Shown here: positions 18,169 to 27,110 of the stretch, in pieces | Position numbering within the stretch: position 1 is the stretch's first letter | Layout of the letters: every line of letters begins with the position of its first letter | Source of the DNA: a virus | Strand: one strand, 5' to 3' | DNA: 64,000 bases | IMG/VR virus record: IMGVR_UViG_3300027963_000061 | Span: 1-64,000 of that record | Program-made: the position numbers and the translations under genes | Notes under the pieces: generated by a model | The model's input: only the letters and a program-made list of their open reading frames with translations | Databases searched by the model: none | Told to the model about the DNA's origin: nothing

Positions 18169-18169
18169 C

Positions 18170-19315
18170 ATGCATCATTCAGCTTATGTAAACGCGGAAA
18201 AATTCGCAATAAAATACACTCCAAACTTAGAGGGTAAAAAAATTCTTGACGTTGGTTCATACGATGTTAACGGAACATTAAAACCAATTTTTGAGAAAGG
18301 AATCTACACTGGTTTGGATATGGAAGCAGGTCCAAATGTTGATGTTGTTTCTGATGCTCATAATATCCCTTTTGATAATGAACATTTTGATATTGTTACA
18401 TCATCGTCTTGTTTTGAACACGATGATATGTTTTGGGTAACATTCTTAGAAATGTGTAGAGTGGTAAAACCTGGTGGTTATCTATATGTTCAAGCACCTT
18501 CAAATGGACCATACCACGGATGGCCTGGTGACAATTGGAGATTCTATATTGATAGTTGGAAAGCCTTAGAAAAGTGGGGTAAAAGAGAAGGATATGATAT
18601 TGAATTAGTTGAACACTACATAGATGAGACAACTCCACCAGCAGAACACGAAGGAGATAGATTATGGAATGATTCTGTTGCGATATACAAGAAGAAACCA
18701 TTACAAACATTTAATACTGATTTAAAGTCTATTGAAATAGGACATTTAAATACGACATATAGAGGGGTTATAATGCACAAATGTCCATTTGATGTTACGA
18801 TGTATCAAATGATAATAAATGAACTTAAACCTGACTTAATTATTGAGATTGGTACTTACAAAGGAGGTGGTGCCTTATATTACGCTGACTTATTAGATAT
18901 TATCGGTAAGGGAGAAGTTCATACAATTAATATAATGGAGGATGTTACTGACCCACAAATTATTAATAACTCAAGAATTAAACGATTCACTGAAGGATAT
19001 CAAAACTATGATATTAGTTTGGCTAACGGTTTTGAAAAAGTTTTGGTAATTGATGATGGTTCACATCATGCTCACGAAGTATTGGAGGCGTTCAATAAAT
19101 TCAAATCAGTAGTAACTTTAGGTTCGTACTATATTATTGAAGACGGAGTATTAAGTGATTTAGGTTATAACCCAACATATGGTGGTGGACCATTACAGGT
19201 TATGGATGAAATTATCAATAACAATAAAGACTTTACGGTTGATAGAAAATGGTGTGATTTTTATGGTGAGAATGCAACATTTAACCCTAATGGATATCTT
19301 AAAAGAACCAACTGA
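18170..19315 (+). CDS. SAM methyltransferase fused to CmcI-like domain
   Basis: This protein has 381 residues. Residues 1-180 form a class I SAM-dependent methyltransferase with motif I at ILDVGSYDVNG (25-35), an acidic loop TGLDMEAG, and VVKPGGYLYVQAPS as the post-motif strand. From about 190 a second Rossmann-like domain resembles CmcI/cephalosporin-hydroxylase-type methyltransferases: IIEIGTYKGGGALYYADLL and VLVIDDGSHHAHEVLEA. Both halves are expected to bind SAM, so the protein may methylate sugar hydroxyls at two positions, or one half may be regulatory. It lies inside the sugar operon, which favours a glycan substrate. Domain assignments are from motif recognition. Confidence 0.7.
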   Translation: MHHSAYVNAEKFAIKYTPNLEGKKILDVGSYDVNGTLKPIFEKGIYTGLDMEAGPNVDVVSDAHNIPFDNEHFDIVTSSSCFEHDDMFWVTFLEMCRVVKPGGYLYVQAPSNGPYHGWPGDNWRFYIDSWKALEKWGKREGYDIELVEHYIDETTPPAEHEGDRLWNDSVAIYKKKPLQTFNTDLKSIEIGHLNTTYRGVIMHKCPFDVTMYQMIINELKPDLIIEIGTYKGGGALYYADLLDIIGKGEVHTINIMEDVTDPQIINNSRIKRFTEGYQNYDISLANGFEKVLVIDDGSHHAHEVLEAFNKFKSVVTLGSYYIIEDGVLSDLGYNPTYGGGPLQVMDEIINNNKDFTVDRKWCDFYGENATFNPNGYLKRTN

Positions 19316-19321
19316 AGGACA

Positions 19322-20251
19322 ATGAATAAAGTAGCGTTAATCAGTACTTACTGTGATAATCAGGAAAAATTAGATGTTCTTGAGAAAAATATTGGCATAG
19401 TTAAATCTTATGGTTTAGATGTTATAGTGGTTAGTCCTATTGTTTTACCTGAAAGTATTCAAAAACAATGTGATTACTATTTCTTAACCAAAGACAATCC
19501 TGTGTTAGATTGGCCCAAAAGGGCAATGTACATATGGAGACAACTACCTTTAGGTGATGAGAAAATTGTAATAACAACAACATATCCTGACTACGGATGG
19601 GCGGGATTACTTCAAGTTAGACAATTAAGTGATATTGCATTAATGTTAAATTATGATTGTTTTTACCATATGATATATGATTTAAAAATTGATGATAATG
19701 TAAAACATTATTTTGACAACCCACATGAAAATATAATTTTCCCATCCAAAAGAGGAAATGAGATATGGAAAGTAGGATTACACCTTATGATTTTTGATAG
19801 AAAGAATCTAACACAATTTAAGTCGTTAATCTCAGAAGAAAGTTATTTTGCGGTTAAAGGAGACCACGCATTTAAATGGTTAGAAAGAATTATTGGTACA
19901 ACAAAATCTGAAATTGCAGAAACGCCTGTAGAAGATGAAATATATTACTACGAAGGTCACGACTTTTTCAATTCATCACCAGCAGAAGGAGTTAAATTTT
20001 TTATAAATAAAAACGATGAGGTTGATGAGACAATAAAACTATTATTTTATTATGTTTCTGAACCAAAAGAGGTAAGGATTACTATAAATGATACCTTTTA
20101 TGATTATGTAATTAATAAAGACTCACTCATTGATTTAGGGTTTGATAAATTTAATATTCCAAAAGTGTTATTTAAATATATGGGTGTTGAATATGATATT
20201 ACCAATACAATTAAAAAAATAAAACATAGTACACTTAACGTAACTAACTAA
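19322..20251 (+). CDS. Putative GT-A fold glycosyltransferase-like protein
   Basis: This 309-residue protein starts with MNKVALISTYCDNQEKLDVLEKNI, the usual first strand and helix of GT2-like enzymes, and continues with VIVVSP and a YYFLTKDNPVLDWPKRA stretch seen in phage glycan genes. No clean DxD is visible, so catalysis is uncertain. The last 80 residues look like a separate small beta domain. Neighbours on both sides are sugar-modifying enzymes, and it overlaps the next gene by one base (TAATG). It may be a glycosyltransferase or an accessory glycan protein. Confidence 0.5.
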   Translation: MNKVALISTYCDNQEKLDVLEKNIGIVKSYGLDVIVVSPIVLPESIQKQCDYYFLTKDNPVLDWPKRAMYIWRQLPLGDEKIVITTTYPDYGWAGLLQVRQLSDIALMLNYDCFYHMIYDLKIDDNVKHYFDNPHENIIFPSKRGNEIWKVGLHLMIFDRKNLTQFKSLISEESYFAVKGDHAFKWLERIIGTTKSEIAETPVEDEIYYYEGHDFFNSSPAEGVKFFINKNDEVDETIKLLFYYVSEPKEVRITINDTFYDYVINKDSLIDLGFDKFNIPKVLFKYMGVEYDITNTIKKIKHSTLNVTN

Positions 20252-20799
20252 TGATTGAGAATATACATTTATGGCATGCTGATAGAGGAAGTTATTTTGA
20301 TAGAAACGTCAACATAATTTCTTGGAGTAATGATTACCATATACACGTTGGGAAATACTGTTCTATCGGAAGAGATTGTAATTTCTTTTTACATGCAAAC
20401 CATAGACCTGATTGGATAACAACATCCTCCCAACTGTGGGGACCTGTTACACCTGAAATTGCATCATTACACATGGAGATGGGTCATCCATCTTGTAAAG
20501 GTGATATTATAGTTGGTAGTGATGTTTGGATTGGTGCCAAGTCAACAATAATGTCTGGTATTAAAATCGGACACGGAGCAATTGTTGCTGCGGGTGCATT
20601 AGTAACCAAAGACGTTGAACCATTTTCCGTTGTTGGTGGTAATCCTGCAAAACATTTAAAGTACAGATTTGAAGAACAACAAATTAAAGACCTCTTAGAT
20701 ATTGCTTGGTGGGATTGGGAAGAAAGTAAGATTAAAGAAGAAGCGATGACATTATGGAGTCAAGACATAAATTATTTTATAGAAAAACATAAGAAATGA
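20251..20799 (+). CDS. CatB-type hexapeptide-repeat acetyltransferase
   Basis: This 182-residue protein has left-handed beta-helix repeats from about 30 (IHVGKYCSIGRDC, IIVGSDVWIGAKSTIMSG, IKIGHGAIVAAGALVTKDV) and the VVGGNPAKHLKYRF tail typical of CatB/xenobiotic acyltransferases, LacA and cell-surface sugar O-acetyltransferases. The HxxHRPDW segment near 50 probably carries the catalytic His. It should transfer acetyl from acetyl-CoA to a sugar hydroxyl. This is the second acetyltransferase in the operon after the NeuD-like one, so the final glycan may carry two acyl groups. It overlaps the next start by four bases. Confidence 0.8.
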   Translation: MIENIHLWHADRGSYFDRNVNIISWSNDYHIHVGKYCSIGRDCNFFLHANHRPDWITTSSQLWGPVTPEIASLHMEMGHPSCKGDIIVGSDVWIGAKSTIMSGIKIGHGAIVAAGALVTKDVEPFSVVGGNPAKHLKYRFEEQQIKDLLDIAWWDWEESKIKEEAMTLWSQDINYFIEKHKK

Positions 20800-21641
20800 T
20801 AACAGTAACATATAATTCAGACGGTATTAAAGTTAGTGTTGGACACATTAGCAAATACAACAAAAATTTACCATTAAAGTTAAACATTAGAAAGCATGTT
20901 AGTGGAGATGTACAATGGTCATCAAACTTAAATGATAATTGGTTTGCTACATATCCTAATACAGAAATGTTTGATGTTGAAATTCTTGATTCAAGAGGAG
21001 TAATTGTGTATACCAAAAAATGGGACATCATGGAGCACGGAAACCATTTCTATAAGTCTTTATGGGCCTATAATAAATCATTATTATCTAATGGAAAATT
21101 CCCAACAGGGTTAGTTATCGGAACACATGATGGTGAGTTTGGAGAGTGGGTACCAATAGTTCAAAATAGAGAATGTAAGGTTGTTTTAGTTGAAGCTTCA
21201 GACAAACAATTTAATAAGTTAAAACAAAATTATACTAAAAACTCACTCGTTAAACCAATTCAAAATTTAATAACACCAAATGGTGGAGAGGTTGAATTTT
21301 TTGAGGGAGGTGAGGGATATACAAATACCATAGTTGAAAGTGTTATTAAACATTGGGAAAAAGAAGAAATTCACTCAACTAAAAAAAGCTCTATTAGTAT
21401 TACCGATTTGATTCTATCAGAATGTGGTGGGCAAATTGATTGGTTACACCTTGATGTTGAAGGGTTAGATGCTCAATTAATTATGGGGATTGATGAAACT
21501 AAAGTTTCATTACCCAATTTTATTATTTTTGAAGATTATAATTTATCTCAAGATAAAAAAGATGAGATTTATAACTGGTTAAAGAACAAAGGCTTTGAGC
21601 TCAAATCTGAGGGTGGAATTTGTGAGGCAATAAAAAATTAA
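20796..21641 (+). CDS. FkbM-like methyltransferase
   Basis: This protein has 281 residues. After an N-terminal domain of about 85 residues, a SAM-binding fold begins near 105 (GLVIGTHDGEFGEWVP, motif I-like) with VVLVEASDKQFNKLKQNY as motif II. Near the C-terminus IDWLHLDVEGLDAQLIMGI is a strong match to the FkbM family signature. FkbM enzymes O-methylate sugars and polyketides. It is the last gene of the island on the plus strand; downstream lies a small minus-strand ORF, with no clear terminator. The extra N-terminal domain is unusual for the family. Confidence 0.75.
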   Translation: MITVTYNSDGIKVSVGHISKYNKNLPLKLNIRKHVSGDVQWSSNLNDNWFATYPNTEMFDVEILDSRGVIVYTKKWDIMEHGNHFYKSLWAYNKSLLSNGKFPTGLVIGTHDGEFGEWVPIVQNRECKVVLVEASDKQFNKLKQNYTKNSLVKPIQNLITPNGGEVEFFEGGEGYTNTIVESVIKHWEKEEIHSTKKSSISITDLILSECGGQIDWLHLDVEGLDAQLIMGIDETKVSLPNFIIFEDYNLSQDKKDEIYNWLKNKGFELKSEGGICEAIKN

Positions 21642-21642
21642 A

Positions 21643-21819
21643 CTATATTTTCTTTTTTTGTTCTTGTTTTGAATTGTATAATTTAAGGAGTTTTAATGAG
21701 TCCTTATAGTGTTTTTCTAGTCTATCCAATTCTTCTAAGGGTACGTTTGTTTCTGAGGCAGCGTTATACTGGTCCTCAGCTTCTTGTATAATTTTCTTTA
21801 TGGTCTTTAGAAGTTTCAT
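21643..21819 (-). CDS. Small charged antisense-strand protein
   Basis: This minus-strand ORF of 58 residues begins MKLLKTIKKIIQEAEDQYNA and ends in a Lys-rich QEQKKKI. It is predicted to be mostly helical with LEELDRLEKHYKDSLKLLK in the middle, resembling a short coiled-coil. It fills most of the otherwise empty 286-base gap between the sugar operon and the next fibre gene, and its stop lies two bases from the FkbM-like stop. Codon use and amphipathic pattern look genuine. Function unknown. Confidence 0.6.
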   Translation of the reverse strand: MKLLKTIKKIIQEAEDQYNAASETNVPLEELDRLEKHYKDSLKLLKLYNSKQEQKKKI

Positions 21820-21903
21820 ATATGATAAATATAGTCTAAACCTATCTTTATTTAGTTTTCAATAAAACTATATTTTAATATCTTTAAAAACCAATAGTCA
21901 GGT

Positions 21904-21917
21904 TATTTATAGAGTAA
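21904..21917 (+). promoter_or_regulatory. Putative late promoter box TATTTATAGAGTAA
   Basis: This is an exact copy of the 14-base box at 4534-4547, here 24 bases upstream of the ATG of the next large structural gene. The rest of the 108-base gap is AT-rich with no other clear signal. Confidence 0.5.
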
Positions 21918-21927
21918 GAATAAATTA

Positions 21928-24900
21928 ATGGCTGCAAATATTTTCATAAGTAATAGTTCACTAGACATTGTCATAAACGATGTATACTTCAATGGAGTCC
22001 AAGCGACTTATGCTGGAGGAGTTCCTCTACCAAACCAAACAGGTGATGGAACTAATTTAGAAACAACACAAGTTGGAACTTATACTTTAGATGTTTACTA
22101 TTCTGTAGGTGTTCCAGGACAAAATATAACAATCACAGACAGTGATGGAACATTCCAATGTTACTTCTTCGGTTCGTCAGGAGTTGCCTCATTTATAAAT
22201 GTGAATTATGATGGTTTTACTCCAATATACATATATGGTTATGACGGAGCTTGTTCTCCTCCACCAACACCAACCGAAACATCTGTGACTCCAACACCAA
22301 CACCAACAATCCCTTGTATTGATTGTCAAGATTACTATAATAATTCAGGGCCGTTGACTGGTTTCTATTATTATGATTGTAATGGGGTTTATCATGCTAA
22401 TGAATCTTTAGATTACGGTGGTAGTATTTGTGTCAGTGGAGGATTGACTGGACCTGTAGGATTCTTAACTTTAATAGGTACTTGTGGTACTTACTGCCCT
22501 GGTGACATTACAACCCCTACGCCAACGCCAGATTCAACACCACCATCAACGCCAGATTCAACACCACCTGTTACACCAACACCAACACCAATATGTTCTG
22601 TTGTTTCATTCAACGGTTTTTCAGGACTATCATTGAACGATGCTTGTGCTCAACTATATCCAATAACAATTTACTATTGTGGGTCTTTAGGTGTGGGTAC
22701 TGATTTATATGCCGACGCATCATTAATAAATCCTGTTAATACACCAGGATATTATAATGACCCGAATAACTTACAAGTTTATCATGTTGGACTGCCAAGT
22801 GTTCAAGATGGAAGAGTCACTGACATTCAATACTGTTTACTACCAACTCCAACTCAAACACAAACACCTACTGAAACTACTCCGTGTAGTTGTACATATT
22901 ATGATGTTATTGTTACTAATAATGATATAGATAGTGCTACGGGTAACACTACAACAAATTGGAATAATACCGTTTGGGCGTGGTATTATGATTGTAATAC
23001 GGGTTTTTCTTTAGATATGATTTTTTATTCTGCTGACCCTTATTATAATACTTTATGTAATAATAATATTATCGGGGTGCCATATTTGTATTATCATATA
23101 AATGATGTACCAACAGCTTTAGGAATAACGTCTACAATAACTAATAATTTAACTTGTTGTACTGTTGACCCAACTCCAACTAATACCCAAACACCAAGTG
23201 AAACTCCAACACAAACACCTACAAATACAGAAACACCAACCCAAACTCCAACACCAATATGTTCTGTTGTTTCCTTCAATGGTTTCTCAGGATTATCACT
23301 TAACGATGCTTGTGCTCAATTATATCCATTAACAATTTATTATTGTGGTTCTTTGGGTGTGGGTACTGATTTATACGCCGACGCATCATTAATAAATCCT
23401 GTTAATACGCCAGGATATTATAATGACCCGAATAACTTACAAGTTTATCATGTTGGACTGCCAAGTGTTCAAGATGGAAGAGTTACCGACATTCAATATT
23501 GTACTCTACCAACACCTTCTCCAACACAGACACCTTCAGAAACTCCAACTCAAACTCCAACATTAAGTCCTGGCGCAAGTCCATATCCAACTACAACACC
23601 TACGCCAACACCAAGTGAAACACCAAGTGAAACACCGCCAGTAACACCAAGTGAAACACCGCCAGTAACTCCAAGTGAAACACCGCCAGTAACACCAAGT
23701 GAAACACCGCCAGTAACACCAAGTGAAACACCGCCAGTAACACCAAGTGAAACACCAAGTGAAACACCAACACCAACTCAGACACCAACTCCAAGTATAA
23801 CAGCATCACAAACTCAGACACCTACGCCAGACCCGACGCCAACTATAACACCAACATCAAGTATAACTGCGTCGCAAACTCAGACACCAACACCAAGTAT
23901 AACTGCGTCACAAACTCAGACACCAACACCAAGTATAACTGCGTCACCAACACCAACACCAGGATTTGCGGTTCAATTTGTAGATTGTTCTAATAGTGAG
24001 AATATTTTCAGATTTAATGACCCAGCAATTCCCTCAACGATTGGAGTAACTTATTACATTACAGGAAGTACATCATTTGATGGATGTGCAACTACGGTTG
24101 TTAATGATGGTTCAGGTCCTCAATATAATGGAGCAGGAGTTTCATTCTTAATGACAGGTGCAGGATGTGGTGACCCAATTTGTCCAAGGTCAAGTAATAA
24201 AGCCGCGTTATTAACAAGATGTTCCGATGGAGAAGTATTTTATTTCAATGTTGAGGAAGACACAGCATTTGTAGGCGCAGCATATGTTTATGATGGTGTA
24301 TGTTATGGGTTTGTTGAATTTTCAGGTCCAGGTGGAGATAACATTGGTTCACCATTATACCAGAATTGTTTTGATTGTTTGGCACAACCAACTCCAACTC
24401 CAACACCTTATCCAACACCTACAAATACGCCGACTGTTTCATCTACACCACCAGCATGTATCTATACATCATTTTGTTTAAGTTCAACACTTTCAAGCGT
24501 AATTAACTACAACGGAAATTATGACGAAACTGGATTTTATAATGGTAAACCATATTATGTGGGTGATGGTGCGACAACAGGTTACATTTATTATGTAACA
24601 GGTTCAACAGAGTATTGGTGTTTATCAAGTAGTCTTGGAGGTACTTGTATTTTACAAGGAGCTTCTCCTTGTTATTCACAATGTCCTGATATATTGGCCA
24701 ATGGGTTTACAGGTGGAATTTGTCCTACACCAACACCAACACCAATTAACTGTAATACATTTAATTTTAATGCTTATTTTGATTGTGATTGGGAACCATT
24801 ACCAACACCTACACCAAGTGTTGCTTGTGACGATGTCAATTTTGATATAGGTTCTATCGGAGTTACTCCGACACCATCTCCAACAGGAATTATTTGTGAT

Positions 24901-26172
24901 GGAAAGGCGGTTACCTTTTCAATGAGTGGATATACACCAGCAGTTACGCCAACAATACCATTAACACCTACAGTAACAATAACAAGAACTGTGGATGTTG
25001 CAGGTCAAGCAACTTTCAATATGTTAGATGAAACATTTAGTTGTGTTTCTGTTAAGGTTCTTACAAACTGCAACACAGGCATGGAACTTTATACTTCAAG
25101 TAATTTATCATACAATGGAATAACTGTAGTTACAGGAATGACATTCTTTGCTTTAATTAATAATGAGAATGTTTGTGTGACATATACAAGAAATGATACT
25201 AATTTCTCTTCAAACTCTATTGTTAATCAAATATTCCAAATTTACTCAAATTGTGCAAACTGTTCAAATGTGCCAACACCGACACCATCAGTGACAACAA
25301 CACCTACTCAAACACCATCGGCAACTGCAGGACTTACGCCAACGGCAACCGCAACTCCACCAGTAACACCAACCCAAACATTAACACAAACACCAACTCC
25401 TTCACCAACATCAACACTTGGAAGTACTCCAACTGAAACACCAAGTAATACTCCAACTGAAACGCCACCAGTAACACCAACTCAAACACAAACAGCATCA
25501 AACACACCAACACCTTCAATAACAAAATCACCAACACCAACTCCTGTTTGGGTTTATGTTTATCAAAGTTGTCAACAAATACAATTTGGTAAGTTCACAT
25601 CATTTGCTCAGGTAATTCAAACTCAACAAGTGTCATTCACAGTTATTGTTGGAGAATCCTTTAAAGATGACCAAGGAAATTGTTGGGTTTATAATGGAAG
25701 ATTTGAAGTAGATTATATTGCACCACCTACAATGACACCAATAACATTCCAAGGAAACTATTTTGCAAATGCTCCATCAACAGTTTATACTTCTTGTGAT
25801 GATTGTTTAACACCTGTTACTCCCCCTCAACAAACAGTGACTGGAGCTGGTGGATATATGCAACCTTGTCTTGGAGGAACGATTGATGACTATATGGGGG
25901 CATCTGTAATTTTAGATACACCTGTAACTGTTGATACAACAGTTGAAATTATTGTTTATTATCAATACCGTAATAGTTACATATCATGTAGTAGTAAATT
26001 ATCAAACAATAATTCAACTTCATTCGGTGTGTTTATTCCTGCGGGAGAATCTTATGGAGCGGTTGATGCATGTACACAAGGTCAATACTTCTCAACAGGG
26101 GCTAATATATGTGGAGCATGTATTATTGGTTCGGACAATCCGAATATAAACTTTGGAACATACGGATGTTAA
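21928..26172 (+). CDS. Large multi-domain Pro/Thr-rich adhesin
   Basis: This 1414-residue protein has many small Cys-containing domains separated by Pro/Thr linkers (TPTPTP, PSETPPVTPSETP, PSITASQTQTP). Two nearly identical 82-residue domains lie at about residues 222-303 and 444-525. Most domains carry paired Cys, suggesting disulfide-stabilised beta folds outside the cell. No signal peptide is visible, as expected for a virion protein. Together with the genes at 8438 and 27111 it forms a family of beads-on-a-string proteins that could present several binding domains on a flexible, glycosylatable stalk. It follows an exact TATTTATAGAGTAA box. The precise receptor is unknown. Confidence 0.75.
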   Translation: MAANIFISNSSLDIVINDVYFNGVQATYAGGVPLPNQTGDGTNLETTQVGTYTLDVYYSVGVPGQNITITDSDGTFQCYFFGSSGVASFINVNYDGFTPIYIYGYDGACSPPPTPTETSVTPTPTPTIPCIDCQDYYNNSGPLTGFYYYDCNGVYHANESLDYGGSICVSGGLTGPVGFLTLIGTCGTYCPGDITTPTPTPDSTPPSTPDSTPPVTPTPTPICSVVSFNGFSGLSLNDACAQLYPITIYYCGSLGVGTDLYADASLINPVNTPGYYNDPNNLQVYHVGLPSVQDGRVTDIQYCLLPTPTQTQTPTETTPCSCTYYDVIVTNNDIDSATGNTTTNWNNTVWAWYYDCNTGFSLDMIFYSADPYYNTLCNNNIIGVPYLYYHINDVPTALGITSTITNNLTCCTVDPTPTNTQTPSETPTQTPTNTETPTQTPTPICSVVSFNGFSGLSLNDACAQLYPLTIYYCGSLGVGTDLYADASLINPVNTPGYYNDPNNLQVYHVGLPSVQDGRVTDIQYCTLPTPSPTQTPSETPTQTPTLSPGASPYPTTTPTPTPSETPSETPPVTPSETPPVTPSETPPVTPSETPPVTPSETPPVTPSETPSETPTPTQTPTPSITASQTQTPTPDPTPTITPTSSITASQTQTPTPSITASQTQTPTPSITASPTPTPGFAVQFVDCSNSENIFRFNDPAIPSTIGVTYYITGSTSFDGCATTVVNDGSGPQYNGAGVSFLMTGAGCGDPICPRSSNKAALLTRCSDGEVFYFNVEEDTAFVGAAYVYDGVCYGFVEFSGPGGDNIGSPLYQNCFDCLAQPTPTPTPYPTPTNTPTVSSTPPACIYTSFCLSSTLSSVINYNGNYDETGFYNGKPYYVGDGATTGYIYYVTGSTEYWCLSSSLGGTCILQGASPCYSQCPDILANGFTGGICPTPTPTPINCNTFNFNAYFDCDWEPLPTPTPSVACDDVNFDIGSIGVTPTPSPTGIICDGKAVTFSMSGYTPAVTPTIPLTPTVTITRTVDVAGQATFNMLDETFSCVSVKVLTNCNTGMELYTSSNLSYNGITVVTGMTFFALINNENVCVTYTRNDTNFSSNSIVNQIFQIYSNCANCSNVPTPTPSVTTTPTQTPSATAGLTPTATATPPVTPTQTLTQTPTPSPTSTLGSTPTETPSNTPTETPPVTPTQTQTASNTPTPSITKSPTPTPVWVYVYQSCQQIQFGKFTSFAQVIQTQQVSFTVIVGESFKDDQGNCWVYNGRFEVDYIAPPTMTPITFQGNYFANAPSTVYTSCDDCLTPVTPPQQTVTGAGGYMQPCLGGTIDDYMGASVILDTPVTVDTTVEIIVYYQYRNSYISCSSKLSNNNSTSFGVFIPAGESYGAVDACTQGQYFSTGANICGACIIGSDNPNINFGTYGC
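22591..22836 (+). repeat. Intragenic duplication, copy 1 (246 bp)
   Basis: The copy encodes the domain starting ICSVVSFNGFSGLSLNDACA. It is nearly identical in protein to copy 2, located 666 bases downstream, with mostly synonymous base changes. Confidence 0.9.
23257..23502 (+). repeat. Intragenic duplication, copy 2 (246 bp)
   Basis: This is the second copy of the same 82-residue domain. The protein differs at about one position (Ile to Leu in YPITIYY), while the DNA carries several silent changes, indicating purifying selection after duplication. Confidence 0.9.
23514..23958 (+). repeat. Pro/Thr/Glu linker repeat block
   Basis: A tandem PSETPPVT unit (24 bases) occurs about five times from 23617, followed by SITASQTQTPTP units like those in the gene at 8438. 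Confidence 0.85.
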
Positions 26173-26173
26173 A

Positions 26174-26181
26174 TATTTAAA
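26174..26181 (+). promoter_or_regulatory. TATTTAAA box 13 bases before start
   Basis: This is a variant of the TATTTATA box, lying between two closely spaced structural genes at the same 13-base distance from ATG as at 30045 and 41700. Weak on its own. Confidence 0.3.
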
Positions 26182-26186
26182 TAATA

Positions 26187-26405
26187 ATGGCAGTTCAAGT
26201 AACAATATCTAATGTAACAGGACAAACACCTTATGATGTGTATGTTTGTCAAACAAATGGTTCGTCTTGTTTCTATATAACAACAACAAGCTCAATACCA
26301 TATGTTTTTGACATACCAGCACCTTATAACAATTTATCTGCTTACATGTTAAAGTTGATTGATGGTAATAATTGCATAATCTCTGGAACAACAACAGTAT
26401 CGTGA
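26187..26405 (+). CDS. Small single-domain structural protein
   Basis: This 72-residue protein starts MAVQVTISNVTGQTPYDVYVCQ, with a C-x5-C pair at about 24-30 and a VFDIPAPYNNL segment. The same domain opens the next gene (VTIKSVTANTPVDVYYC and VFDVPPPYDE), so the two are tandem paralogues. It may be a stand-alone binding domain of the adhesin set. Its TGA stop overlaps the next GTG start. Confidence 0.65.
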   Translation: MAVQVTISNVTGQTPYDVYVCQTNGSSCFYITTTSSIPYVFDIPAPYNNLSAYMLKLIDGNNCIISGTTTVS

Positions 26406-27049
26406 GTCAACAAGTAACCATAAAATCAGTAACCGCAAATACACCAGTAGATGTTTACTACTGTAATTCATTTAGTGCAAGTTGTGTATATGTCGCAACA
26501 GTATCAACATTTCCTTATGTTTTTGACGTTCCACCGCCATATGATGAAACGAATATTGTTATAAAAATTGTAGATGTTAATGGATGTATTGATGGAGACA
26601 TTGTTTATATAACGCCAACACCAACACCATCATTTACACCGACACCAACATTGACTCCAACACAAACTGCCAGTCAAACACCGACGTTTTCACAAACACC
26701 AACGCAAACACAAACACAAACCGCAACACAAACTTGTACACCTACATTTACACCATCACCATCTCTAACACCAGCAATCGCAAAACATGCAATTGGACAA
26801 AACAGATATAATACTTCGGGAAGTACTTGTAATGACACAATCACTTTAGAAAATTATTACACTTTTATTAGTGAAGCAAATTCAGTTCCAGTTGTTGGAG
26901 TTACAGTTTACGAAACTGCGGTAGGTATTATTTTGTATAACGTATACAATGGTCAAAATAAATGGATTAAAATGGGTTTTGGGTCCGATTATTATGCGGT
27001 TCTAATAAACACGGCGGGCAAAATTAGTAATTTTGTAATTTGTTCTTGA
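26402..27049 (+). CDS. Structural protein: small binding domain, PT linker, C-terminal domain
   Basis: This 215-residue protein starts at GTG 26402. An upstream in-frame ATG at 26372 lies inside the previous gene, and homology to that gene begins exactly at the GTG, so the GTG is preferred; it overlaps the previous stop as GTGA. Domain 1 (1-80) is paralogous to the 72-residue protein before it. A Pro/Thr/Gln linker (82-130) follows, then a domain of about 80 residues. A similar AKHAIGQNRYN-type end domain is not seen elsewhere in the window. It is probably a short virion adhesin. Confidence 0.65.
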   Translation: MSQQVTIKSVTANTPVDVYYCNSFSASCVYVATVSTFPYVFDVPPPYDETNIVIKIVDVNGCIDGDIVYITPTPTPSFTPTPTLTPTQTASQTPTFSQTPTQTQTQTATQTCTPTFTPSPSLTPAIAKHAIGQNRYNTSGSTCNDTITLENYYTFISEANSVPVVGVTVYETAVGIILYNVYNGQNKWIKMGFGSDYYAVLINTAGKISNFVICS

Positions 27050-27078
27050 ATTTGACAACTATACAAAATATAATCAAT

Positions 27079-27094
27079 TCTTATAATTATAAGA
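27079..27094. promoter_or_regulatory. 16-base perfect palindrome
   Basis: TCTTATAATTATAAGA is fully self-complementary and lies 17 bases before the ATG at 27111. It could be an operator, a weak hairpin, or chance in AT-rich DNA. Confidence 0.3.
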
Positions 27095-27110
27095 TATAAT
27101 AAATTAATAA

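Noticed and set aside
11811-21641. Host lipopolysaccharide locus, meaning a bacterial chromosome
   Set aside because: The island is flanked on both sides by phage fibre genes and continuous phage gene order, so a phage-borne cluster is more likely.
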